Positions 1 to 6,291 of a DNA stretch of 16,642 nt are shown in pieces. A program made the position numbers and the translations under genes. Positions within the stretch are counted from its first letter, which is position 1; the number at the start of each line of letters is the position of its first letter. The notes under the pieces were generated by a model. The model saw nothing but the letters and a program-made list of their open reading frames with translations. It ran no database searches and was not told where the DNA came from. The stretch spans positions 1 to 16,642 of the forward strand of contig CAZYHR010000074.1 of NCBI GenBank assembly GCA_964647395.1, read 5' to 3'. Source of the DNA: Phosphoribacter sp964647395. GTDB lineage: Bacteria > Actinomycetota > Actinomycetes > Actinomycetales > Dermatophilaceae.

Positions 1-9
1 CATGACTCC

Positions 10-47
10 AACCTTCCCAAGGTTCGAAGTCTCCGGACACTCCGGGG
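10..47. terminator. Two small hairpins downstream of the minus-strand remnant
   Basis: Two inverted repeats lie just beyond the stop of the minus-strand remnant that ends at 52. AACCTT (10-15) pairs perfectly with AAGGTT (19-24) around a CCC loop. CTCCGG (31-36) pairs with CCGGGG (42-47) around ACACT with one G-T wobble. Their place directly 3' of a minus-strand stop suits a transcription terminator, but there is no T-tract on either strand, so this is a weak inference. Confidence 0.3.
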
Positions 48-51
48 CGGT

Positions 52-504
52 TCAGAAGGTGGTGAGGGTGACGGTGACGGTCAGGGCGCTGCTGGGGACA
101 CCGCTGCGTCCGCGGATCTGGATGTCTCGGTAGGAGCCGGCGGCAACGGGGCCGGCGGGGTCGGTGCGGCTGTCGAGTAGGCGGGCCGAGAGGCTGCGGG
201 TGGCCGGGTCGGCGCTGAGAGTTCCGATGTGGTCGATGCTCAGGGTGGTGGTGCCCGCAGTCGCGGTGAGGGTGAGCTGGCCCTGGGAGTTGGTTGCGAC
301 GAGGATCAGGTTGCTGACGGGAGCTGCGCTGCTGGTGGGGCCGGTGGTGGTGAGGTGACTGATGGTCGGTGCCGTGGTCCCGGTCGTGTGGATGACCAGG
401 CTGGTGGCGGTGGTGGCCCCGCAGCCTCCCAGCCACCACCGACAGGCCCCGTGACCCCCGTGTTGCTTGGACGCTATGACCTCGCCAGCTAAACCCTTCC
501 CTTA
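52..504 (-). pseudogene. 3' remnant of a secreted or cell-surface protein with RLLD(S/T)R-type repeat
   Basis: On the minus strand a frame stays open from a TAA at 504-502 to a TGA at 54-52, about 149 codons, with no in-frame ATG, GTG or TTG start. The last ~120 residues are Thr/Ala/Ser-rich beta-type sequence. They include TLTATAGTTTLSIDHIGTL, then ARLLDSRTDPAGPVAAGSY, and end RSGVPSSALTVTVTLTTF. This matches my knowledge of a repeat common in actinobacterial exported proteins, such as C-terminal halves of cell-wall amidases and adhesin-like proteins, in which a hydrophobic strand block precedes an RLLDTR...PVAAG block and a GVP..A...V.VT ending. About one repeat remains; signal peptide and N-terminal domains are absent. 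The recognisable similarity fades above about 420, where the frame turns into Gly/Trp/His-rich sequence of no obvious family. It is probably the broken 3' end of a larger gene. The precise parent family is unsure. Confidence 0.55.
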
Positions 505-758
505 AGAGCGTGAATCCTGCCGATGCGCGCTACGGGAACGGCCAGTATCTGTTGGATATCGCGCCCGGCACAAAGACATGTGCCCAGTTGTCACGGTGCT
601 TCTTGGGGCAGCCCTTCCAGGGCCAACGCTTTACGAACTATGTGGAGATCAACGTCGATGGCCTGAACGTTGTCCAGGGGCGGTCGGGCGTGTTCGTCGT
701 GCCAGGTGAGACCCCACTGGACCTGACGGGCCGGATCGTCGGGCATGGGGCCAACTGA
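489..758 (+). pseudogene. Truncated polymorphic-toxin C-terminal domain (Tox-ART-HYD1-like ADP-ribosyltransferase)
   Basis: The plus-strand frame begins after a TGA at 477-479 and reads about 89 residues to the TGA at 756-758; the first usable start codon is GTG 510. It contains LNPSLKSVNPADARYGNGQY (489 onward), LDIAPGTKT, GQPFQGQRFTNYVEINV, GLNVVQGRSGVFVVP and TPLDLTGRIVG. From memory this is the pattern of the HYD1-type ADP-ribosyltransferase toxin domain found at the C-termini of RHS and other polymorphic toxins. Family members normally have an HYT-type strand with the catalytic His about 20 residues before the LNPS segment, plus a long delivery region. Neither is present: sequence before about 485 has no in-frame continuation of the domain. 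The piece therefore looks like an orphaned toxin tail, probably inactive as an enzyme. The codon mix is less GC-rich than the flanking core genes, suggesting acquisition by transfer. The stop overlaps the start of the following gene. Confidence 0.6.
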
Positions 759-1036
759 TGGTTCGTTACCTCAGGGTGGTGTGGCACCACGACTTCGACG
801 ACGAGCCGGTTCTACTGCTGAGTGAAGTCGTTGATGGTCGCGAGGTGCGCAAGGTGGAGCGATACCGAGACGGCAGGGCTCAGTTCGCGGGCCCTGACGG
901 CAGCTCGGGAGACACGATGCTCTCCGAGACCCTGATGCCTTTGCCGGACGAGATCGCCCAAGACCCTGAGTTCTCGGTCGAGCCCACCAGCGCTGAGGAC
1001 TTCGAAGCGGAGTGGTGCGCTGTCGTGGGCGAATGA
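758..1036 (+). CDS. Probable immunity protein of the toxin (DUF6881-like)
   Basis: This is a 92-residue acidic, soluble protein starting at ATG 758, which overlaps the toxin stop by one base (TGATG), so its translation is likely coupled. It opens with MVRYLRVVWHHDFDDEPVLL and continues SEVVDGREVRKVERYRDGRA and PLPDEIAQDPEFSVEP, ending near EDFEAEWCAVVGE. The order (R/K)Y(L/I)+V.W.H...DEPV.L.SE, then REVRKVE..+DGR, then a P..EI..DP.F motif and an acidic EFE..W end matches what I recall as the DUF6881 family, small proteins often next to polymorphic toxins. No signal peptide or membrane segment is visible. Position directly after an ADP-ribosyltransferase toxin tail supports a cytoplasmic immunity role by inference. 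Unlike the toxin, it looks full length. The family name is moderately certain; the immunity role is inferred from context. Confidence 0.65.
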   Translation: MVRYLRVVWHHDFDDEPVLLLSEVVDGREVRKVERYRDGRAQFAGPDGSSGDTMLSETLMPLPDEIAQDPEFSVEPTSAEDFEAEWCAVVGE

Positions 1037-1045
1037 CCTGCCTGG

Positions 1046-1213
1046 TCAGCTGGCGGCGAGGCGGCGTGCTTGGTGTCGGAGGAGGGTTCCTTCGATGAGG
1101 GTGCGGATGGCGGCTTGTTCGTCGGGGTCGAGGTGATTGACGGCTTCGAGGTGCAGGCGTAGTCCGGGGTCGGCGGGTCCACGTTCGTCGTCGGTGAAGA
1201 CAAGCGAATCTTT
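1046..1213 (-). pseudogene. C-terminal remnant of an XRE-family transcriptional regulator
   Basis: On the minus strand about 55 codons, from KDSLVFTDDERGPADPG to a TCA-complement stop at 1048-1046, include LRLHLEAVNHLDPDEQ, AAIRTLIEGTLLRHQARRLA. This resembles the C-terminal tail of HTH/XRE regulators in which a [V/L]F..DERGP..DLRL..EA motif precedes a short helix pair ending L.KH.A+RW. The N-terminal DNA-binding helix-turn-helix is missing. The same frame stays open to an ATG at 1384, but the upstream 58 residues are Arg-rich and look non-coding. The remnant converges on the immunity gene, with nine bases between their stops. It may once have belonged to the same mobile patch. Assignment rests on the tail alone. 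Confidence 0.5.
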
Positions 1214-1413
1214 CCATGGCCCACGGACACACCGACGGGCGGTGAGCAGCCCGCGCCGCCACGGTCGCCCTGTGCCGACCACCCGGGCGGCGCCGGCTGT
1301 GCGGGAGACTGACGACATGACGAGGTGCACTGGGCTGCTGCGTCGGCGCATCGCACGTGCTGCCCGCAGCGGCGAGCCGGCCACCGTGGGTTGCCGGCGC
1401 GGGTCCGGCGTGC
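1214..1413. other. Non-coding stretch between the remnants and rluA
   Basis: About 200 bases with open but Arg-rich, unconvincing frames on both strands. I see no recognisable protein, RNA gene, clear promoter or ribosome binding site for the gene that follows. It probably contains the breakpoint between the decayed accessory patch and the conserved chromosome. Confidence 0.4.
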
Positions 1414-2420
1414 ATGGCTAGGGGCGGCATCCCGGCCGCGCCGCTGCCCCAGCGCGACGGGGTCGACGCCGTGCGGCTGCGGCTGCCGCAAGCTGGCCCG
1501 TGGCTGCTCCTGCGTGATCACCTGGTCGAGCGGATCCCGCTGCCCGCCAACGAGATCGACGCGATGCTCGCGGCCGGCGAGTTCGCCGACGCGGACGGGC
1601 GGCCGGTGCCCGCCGACGCGCCGTTCGTGCCCCGCTCGGTCGTGTGGGTGCACCGCGAGCCGCCCCCCGAGGTCCCGGTGCCCTTCGACATCGAGGTGCT
1701 GCACCGCGACGAGCGCATCGTCGTCGTCGACAAGCCGCCGTTCCTCGCGACCACCCCGCGCGGCGTGCACGTGCGCGAGACCGTGCTGACCCGGCTGCGC
1801 AGCCGGCTCGGCCTGCCCCGGCTGGCCCCGGCGCACCGGCTGGACCGGCTCACCTCGGGGGTGCTCGTGCTGACCACCGAGCAGCGCTGGCGCGGCGCCT
1901 ATCAGCAGGTGTTCGCCGCCGGCGCCGCCGGCAAGACCTATCTCGCGGCGGCTCCGGTGCGGGCGGGCCTCGAGCTGCCGACGACCGTGCGGCTGCACCT
2001 GGCCAAACCCCGCGGGCAACTGCAGGCCGCCGTCGTCGACGGAGCGACCCCAACAGCGAGACCCGGGTCGAACTGCTCGGCTCACGGCCGGCGAGCCCAC
2101 CGACCCGGGCGGGCGGGCCCACCGGCGCGCCGCCGGCCGTCGAGCCGGACGCGCCACGGCTGGGCCTCTACCGCCTCCGGCCCACGACCGGCCGCACCCA
2201 TCAACTGCGGGCCCACCTGGCCTGGCTCGGCGTGCCCATCTGCGGTGACCCGCTCTATCCGCGGATCCGCGAGGTCGACCCCGCCGATTTCGGTACGCCG
2301 CTGGGCCTGGTCGCGGCGAGCCTGGCCTTCATCGACCCCGTCGACGGGTCGGCGCGCGAGTTCGCCAGCGCCCGGGTGCCGTGGCCGTGGGAGCCGGCCC
2401 CGGCTGCCCGGTCGGAGTGA
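1414..2420 (+). pseudogene. Frameshifted RluA-family RNA pseudouridine synthase
   Basis: This encodes an enzyme that isomerises specific uridines of rRNA or tRNA to pseudouridine. The first part, ATG 1414 to about 2043, gives 210 residues: a leader PLPQRDGVDAVRLRLP, a small S4-like N-terminal region, IVVVDKPPFLATTPRG (residues 102-117) and the catalytic motif HRLDRLTSG with Asp144. The reading then must move from frame 1 to frame 3 at about 2041-2048. There the continuation DPNSETRVELLG leads to GRTHQLRAHLAWLGVPICGD and the stop TGA at 2418-2420. Each half is highly conserved in character and the two join without loss of protein sequence, which fits one missing base (an Ala codon GCN after GGA) better than real decay. 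An alternative start at ATG 1357 adds 19 residues of doubtful sequence; no convincing ribosome site marks either. The subfamily and target nucleotide cannot be told. Confidence 0.8.
2044..2048 (+). other. Frame break in the RluA-family gene
   Basis: The homologous protein leaves frame 1 after GTC GAC GGA (ending 2043) and resumes in frame 3 with GAC CCC AAC at 2046. Adding one base within the run GCGACCCC restores a continuous VVDGADPNSETRV reading. A base-call or assembly error in a G/C run is the simplest cause. Confidence 0.7.
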
Positions 2421-2474
2421 CCCCGTGGCCGCGCGGCAGGTGACCCGCCGCGACCCGGGCCCGCGCCGGAGCCC

Positions 2475-2490
2475 TACAGTGGCGGGCGTG
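2475..2490 (+). promoter_or_regulatory. Putative -10 element and leaderless start of the oligopeptidase gene
   Basis: TACAGT (2475-2480) fits the actinobacterial TANNNT -10 consensus and sits seven bases before the GTG at 2488. This spacing places the transcription start on or next to the start codon, the usual layout of leaderless mRNAs in this phylum. There is no Shine-Dalgarno sequence before the GTG, and the N-terminus of the family begins just here. Confidence 0.5.
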
Positions 2491-4602
2491 CAGCCACCCA
2501 GCGCGCCCCGCGAGCCGCACCAACGTGAGCACCACGGCGACGTCGTCGTCGACGACTACGCGTGGATGGCCGACCTCGACGACCCGCGGCTGGCGGCCTA
2601 CCTGCAGGCCGAGAACGACCATGCCGCCGCCCAGAGCGCCGAGCTGGCGCCGCTGGCCGACACCATCGTCGCCGAGATCCTGGACCGCACCGTCGAGACC
2701 GACCTCGGCGTGCCGGTCCGGTTCCGCGGCTGGTGGTGGTACTCGCGCACCGTCCGGGGCCTGGACTACCCGATCCACGGTCGGGTGCCCGACGGTCCGG
2801 CGGGCCGGCCAGTGCTCACCCCCGACGGCCCGCCCGAGGGCGAGCACCTGCTGCTCGACGAGAACGCCGCAGCCGCCGGCTGCGAGCACTTCGCCCTCGG
2901 AGCGCTGGAGCTCACCCACGACGACCGGCTCATGGCCTGGTCGGCCGACCGCGCGGGCGACGAGCACTACGACGTCGTCGTCAGTGAGGTCGCCGGCGGC
3001 ACCGTCATCGACGAGAGCCTTCGGCAGGTCGGCGAGGGTTTGGCCTGGTCCCTCGACGGCCGGCACCTGCTCTACACCCGGCTGGACGAGACCTATCGCC
3101 CGCACCAGATCTGGCGGCACGAGATCGGCACCGATCCCTCGGCCGACGTCCTGGTCCTGCACGAGCCGGACGAGCGCTTCTACCTGGCCGTCGGAGCCTC
3201 CCGCGACGACCGGACCATCCTGCTCAGCTCGTCGTCCAAGACGACCGCCGAGATCCGGCTGCTCGACGCGGCCGACCCCACCGCAGCCGCCCGCCTGGTC
3301 GCACCTCGCCGTCCGGACGTGATCTACGACATCGAGGCGTGCGGGCCGGAGCTCGTTGGTTGGCACAACGCCGGCCGCGCCAACTTCGAGATCGCCCGGG
3401 TCGTGCCCGGGGCCGATCCACTCGCCTGGGAGCCGCTCGGCTGGACCGCTCCGGACGAACTCGTGCTCGGCGTCGACCTGCTCGCCCACCACGCGGTCGT
3501 CTCGCTGCGCCGCGCCGGACGCACCGCGCTGCGGCTGGTGCCCCGCACCGCCGACGGCTTCGGTATGCCGCGCGACCTCACCGTGCCGGGTGATCCCGGC
3601 ACCGTCGGCCTGGGCGCGGTGCCCGAGGTGACGTCGCCGACCATCCAGGTCGTCGCCGAGTCCCTCGGCGTGCCGTCGGCCGTCTACGACCTGGACCTCA
3701 CGTCCGGGCAGTGGACCCTGCTCAAGCAGCGGCAGGTCCCGGGCTACGACCTCGGTCGGCTGCGCGAGACCCGGCTGTGGGCCACCGCCCCGGACGGCGC
3801 CCGGGTGCCGGTCTCCCTGGTGCACCGCGACGACGTGCGGCCCGACGGCACCGCCGCCGGGCTGCTCTACGGCTACGGTGCCTACGGCACTCCGACCGAC
3901 CCGTGGTTCTCGGTGGCCCGGCTGTCGCTGCTCGACCGCGGCGTGGTCTTTGCCATCGCCCACGTCCGCGGCGGCACCGAGCTCGGCTGGGACTGGTATG
4001 AGCAGGGCCGCCTGGCCGCCAAGGGCAACTCCTTCACCGACTTCGTGGCCTGCGCCGACGCGCTCGTCGAGGCCGGCTGGGTGCACCCCGATCGCCTTGC
4101 GGCAGAGGGGGGTTCAGCCGGCGGCTGGCTGGTCGCCGCGGCCGCCGACCGGGCCCCCGACCGGTTTCGGATCGTGCACGCCCAAGTGCCCTTCGTCGAC
4201 CCGTTGACGACCCTGCTCGACCCCGAGCTGCCGTTGACGGTGACCGAGTGGGAGGAATGGGGCGACCCGCTGGCCGACCCAGCGGCATACCGGCGGATCA
4301 AGGGCTGGTCGCCGTGCGAGCAGGCCACCGCCACCGGACCGGACCTGCTGGTCACCTCGAGCGTCAACGACATCCGGGTGCTGGTGACCGAGCCGGCCAA
4401 GTGGGTCGCCAAGACCCGCGCGGCCATCGCCGCCGCCCCCGCCGGGCCGGCCTGCCGCACCGTCGTATTCCGCACCGAACTCGAAGCCGGGCATGCCGGG
4501 GTCTCCGGCCGCTACCAGGCCTGGGCGCAGACCGCCTGGGAATGGGCGGTCCTGCTCGACCGGCTCGATGCGACCCGACCTCGCTACATTGGTGGCAGGT
4601 AG
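2488..4602 (+). CDS. S9 family prolyl oligopeptidase / oligopeptidase B (PtrB-like)
   Basis: A cytoplasmic serine peptidase of 704 residues that cuts short peptides, typically after basic residues in the oligopeptidase B branch. The N-terminus starts at GTG 2488 (VQPPSAPREPHQREHHGD...YAWMADLDDPRLAAYL), typical for the family. Residues ~70-410 form the beta-propeller that filters substrates, with WWWYSRTVRGLDYPIH and DENAAAAG near its start. The alpha/beta-hydrolase domain follows, with GYGAYG, AHVRGGTELG.DWYEQGRLA and the nucleophile elbow GGSAGG (Ser543). The triad is completed by Asp628 in SVNDIRV and His669 in EAGHAGVSGRY. Length and motifs match full-length members, so the enzyme should be active. 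No signal peptide is seen. The frame is open upstream into the rluA region only because of the rluA frame break, so the apparent fusion is not real. The stop is 20 bases before the next gene. Confidence 0.9.
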   Translation: MQPPSAPREPHQREHHGDVVVDDYAWMADLDDPRLAAYLQAENDHAAAQSAELAPLADTIVAEILDRTVETDLGVPVRFRGWWWYSRTVRGLDYPIHGRVPDGPAGRPVLTPDGPPEGEHLLLDENAAAAGCEHFALGALELTHDDRLMAWSADRAGDEHYDVVVSEVAGGTVIDESLRQVGEGLAWSLDGRHLLYTRLDETYRPHQIWRHEIGTDPSADVLVLHEPDERFYLAVGASRDDRTILLSSSSKTTAEIRLLDAADPTAAARLVAPRRPDVIYDIEACGPELVGWHNAGRANFEIARVVPGADPLAWEPLGWTAPDELVLGVDLLAHHAVVSLRRAGRTALRLVPRTADGFGMPRDLTVPGDPGTVGLGAVPEVTSPTIQVVAESLGVPSAVYDLDLTSGQWTLLKQRQVPGYDLGRLRETRLWATAPDGARVPVSLVHRDDVRPDGTAAGLLYGYGAYGTPTDPWFSVARLSLLDRGVVFAIAHVRGGTELGWDWYEQGRLAAKGNSFTDFVACADALVEAGWVHPDRLAAEGGSAGGWLVAAAADRAPDRFRIVHAQVPFVDPLTTLLDPELPLTVTEWEEWGDPLADPAAYRRIKGWSPCEQATATGPDLLVTSSVNDIRVLVTEPAKWVAKTRAAIAAAPAGPACRTVVFRTELEAGHAGVSGRYQAWAQTAWEWAVLLDRLDATRPRYIGGR

Positions 4603-4616
4603 TCCCACGAGAGGTG
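4585..4616 (+). promoter_or_regulatory. Putative -10 and ribosome binding site of the acyl-CoA synthetase gene
   Basis: TACATT (4585-4590) in the last codons of the upstream gene fits the TANNNT -10 consensus. It would start a short leader near 4597. GAGAGG (4609-4614) then lies eight bases before ATG 4623 and fixes that start. No good -35 hexamer is visible, so separate transcription from the peptidase gene is only possible, not shown. Confidence 0.4.
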
Positions 4617-4622
4617 CTCCCC

Positions 4623-6155
4623 ATGCTGGTGCCCTTCACCGTCAACGACTTCATCCGACGCGCCGCGCAGGTCTACGGCGAGCGCAGCGGGGTGATCGAC
4701 GAACCCGACCAGCCCGCACCGACGTTGGGCGCACTGACCTACGCCGAGCTGGCCCGCCGGGCGCGGGCCATGGCGCTGTCGATGGAGCGGCTCGGCATCG
4801 CCGAGGGCGACCGGGTTGCGATCGTCTCGCACAACTCGGCGCGGCTGCTCATCGCGTTCTTCGGCATCTGCGGCTACGGCCGGGTCCTCGTGCCGGTCAA
4901 CTTCCGGCTCTCCGCCGACGAGGTGTCGTTCATCGTCGGGCACAGCGGCGCGCGGGTGCTGTTCGTCGACCCCGAACTCGCCGACGCGCTCGCCGGAGTC
5001 GACTGCGAGCACACCTTCGTCATCGGCCAGGACGAGCACCTGTTCGCCGACGACGGCGAGCCCACCCCCTGGTCGGACCCCGACGAGAACGCCACCGCGA
5101 CGATCAACTACACCTCGGGCACGACGGCCCGACCCAAGGGCGTGCAGCTCACCCACCGCAACCTGTGGACCAACGCGGTGACCCTCGGGCTGCACGCCGG
5201 GGTCACCGACCGCGACGTCTACCTGCACACCCTGCCGATGTTCCACTGCAACGGCTGGGGTATGCCGTTCGTCGCCGCCGGACTCGGCGTGCCCCAGATC
5301 GTGCTGCGCAAGGTCGACGGGGCCGAGATCCTGCGCCGCGTCGAGCGGCACGGGGTCACCCTGATGTGCGGCGCCCCCGCGGTCGTCGCGTCGGTGCTCG
5401 ACGCCGCCGCGACGTGGGACGGACCGGTGCCCGGCCGCGGCCGGGTGCGCATTATCGTCGCGGGCGCGCCGCCACCGACCCGCACCATCGCCCGGGTCGA
5501 GCAGGAACTCGGCTGGGAGTTCATCCAGATCTACGGACTGACCGAGACCGCGCCGCTGCTCACCGTCAACCGGACCCGCGCCGAGTGGGACGGGCTGCCG
5601 GCCGAGGAGCGCGCCCACCAGCTGGTGCGCGCCGGCACCCCGGCGATCGGCGTCGAACTGTCCGTCGACCCGGACGGTGAGGTGCTGGCCCGCTCCAACG
5701 TCGTGCTCGCCGGCTACTGGGACAACCGCGCCGAGACCGAGCGCTGCTTGGCCGGCGGCTGGTTCCACACCGGCGACGGCGGCCGGATCGACGAGGACGG
5801 CTATCTGCTCATCTCCGACCGCCGCAAGGACGTCATCATCACCGGGGGCGAGAACGTCTCCTCCATCGAGGTCGAGGACGCGTTGTTCTCCCACCCCGAC
5901 GTCGCCGAGGTCGCCGTCATCGGCGTCCCCGACGAGAAGTGGGGCGAGACGATCAAGGCCCTCGTCGTGCGCCGGGCCGGGGCCACCGTCACCGAGGCCG
6001 AGCTCATCGAGCACTGCAAGAGCCGGGTCGCCCGCTACAAGGCTCCCTCGTCGGTCGAGTTCCGCGAGAGCCTGGCCCGCACCGCCACCGGCAAGCTGCA
6101 GAAGTTCAAGCTCCGCTCGCCCTACTGGCAGGGACGCCAGCGCCAGGTGAACTGA
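4623..6155 (+). CDS. AMP-forming acyl-CoA synthetase (fatty acid--CoA ligase family)
   Basis: A 510-residue adenylate-forming enzyme that activates a carboxylic acid with ATP and loads it on CoA. ATG 4623 follows a good GAGAGG site. The large N-terminal domain carries the P-loop TSGTTARPKG (residues 164-173), the TLPMFHCNGWG segment (203-213) that helps form the acyl pocket, YGLTE (304-308) and FHTGD (381-385). The hinge DRRKD (399-403) leads to the small C-terminal domain with ITGGENVSS, and the catalytic lysine is in TATGKLQKFK (Lys491). All key residues are present. The MFHCNGW pattern and length resemble the medium-chain/methylmercaptopropionate-type (DmdB and plant AAE-like) branch, but the acid substrate cannot be decided from sequence. 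It is cytosolic and probably monocistronic, followed by a hairpin and the his operon. Confidence 0.88.
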   Translation: MLVPFTVNDFIRRAAQVYGERSGVIDEPDQPAPTLGALTYAELARRARAMALSMERLGIAEGDRVAIVSHNSARLLIAFFGICGYGRVLVPVNFRLSADEVSFIVGHSGARVLFVDPELADALAGVDCEHTFVIGQDEHLFADDGEPTPWSDPDENATATINYTSGTTARPKGVQLTHRNLWTNAVTLGLHAGVTDRDVYLHTLPMFHCNGWGMPFVAAGLGVPQIVLRKVDGAEILRRVERHGVTLMCGAPAVVASVLDAAATWDGPVPGRGRVRIIVAGAPPPTRTIARVEQELGWEFIQIYGLTETAPLLTVNRTRAEWDGLPAEERAHQLVRAGTPAIGVELSVDPDGEVLARSNVVLAGYWDNRAETERCLAGGWFHTGDGGRIDEDGYLLISDRRKDVIITGGENVSSIEVEDALFSHPDVAEVAVIGVPDEKWGETIKALVVRRAGATVTEAELIEHCKSRVARYKAPSSVEFRESLARTATGKLQKFKLRSPYWQGRQRQVN

Positions 6156-6169
6156 GCCTGATGGTCCCT

Positions 6170-6206
6170 GAGCCGCGGCGCGCCTGATCGGCGGGCGCTT
6201 CGGCTC
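6170..6206 (+). terminator. Hairpin after the acyl-CoA synthetase gene
   Basis: GAGCCG (6170-6175) pairs with CGGCTC (6201-6206), and the interior can add GCGC and GCC/GGC pairs around a TGATC loop with a small bulge. It begins 15 bases after the stop of the upstream gene. No T-tract follows, as is common for terminators in high-GC actinobacteria, so termination is an inference. Confidence 0.4.
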
Positions 6207-6250
6207 GACTGCGCTCCCTCGCCCCTCGATCCGCTGCGCTCCCTCGTCCC
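6205..6250 (+). repeat. Short imperfect direct repeat in the intergenic region
   Basis: Two adjacent units share TCGA...CTGCGCTCCCTCG(C/T)CCC: 6205-6225 and 6226-6250, the second with a four-base insertion (TCCG) after TCGA. The GAGGGAGCGCAG core on the other strand resembles dispersed intergenic repeats seen in Micrococcales genomes. It overlaps the 3' arm of the preceding hairpin by two bases. Confidence 0.5.
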
Positions 6251-6277
6251 TGCGGCGACCCAGTGTCCGGCCGACCC

Positions 6278-6291
6278 TAGACTTGGCCGCA
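6278..6291 (+). promoter_or_regulatory. Putative -10 element and leaderless start of the his operon
   Basis: TAGACT (6278-6283) is followed seven bases later by ATG 6291, the same spacing as at the oligopeptidase gene. There is no Shine-Dalgarno sequence before the ATG. The layout predicts that the his operon mRNA begins at or next to the hisD start codon, which leaves no room for a leader-peptide or T-box attenuator. No clear -35 hexamer is seen. Confidence 0.5.

Noticed and set aside
1..40. Possible tRNA piece (TTCCCAA anticodon-like loop and GGTTCGAA T-loop-like sequence)
   Set aside because: The two elements overlap and neither the T-stem nor an acceptor stem can be formed.
1137..1421. 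Plus-strand frame upstream of rluA
   Set aside because: Arg/Ser-rich translation without motif, opposite the regulator remnant.
1357..4602. A single 1081-codon frame joining pseudouridine synthase and oligopeptidase
   Set aside because: The link is out-of-frame RluA sequence left open after the frame break. The RluA C-terminal half is in another frame and the peptidase has its own start at 2488.
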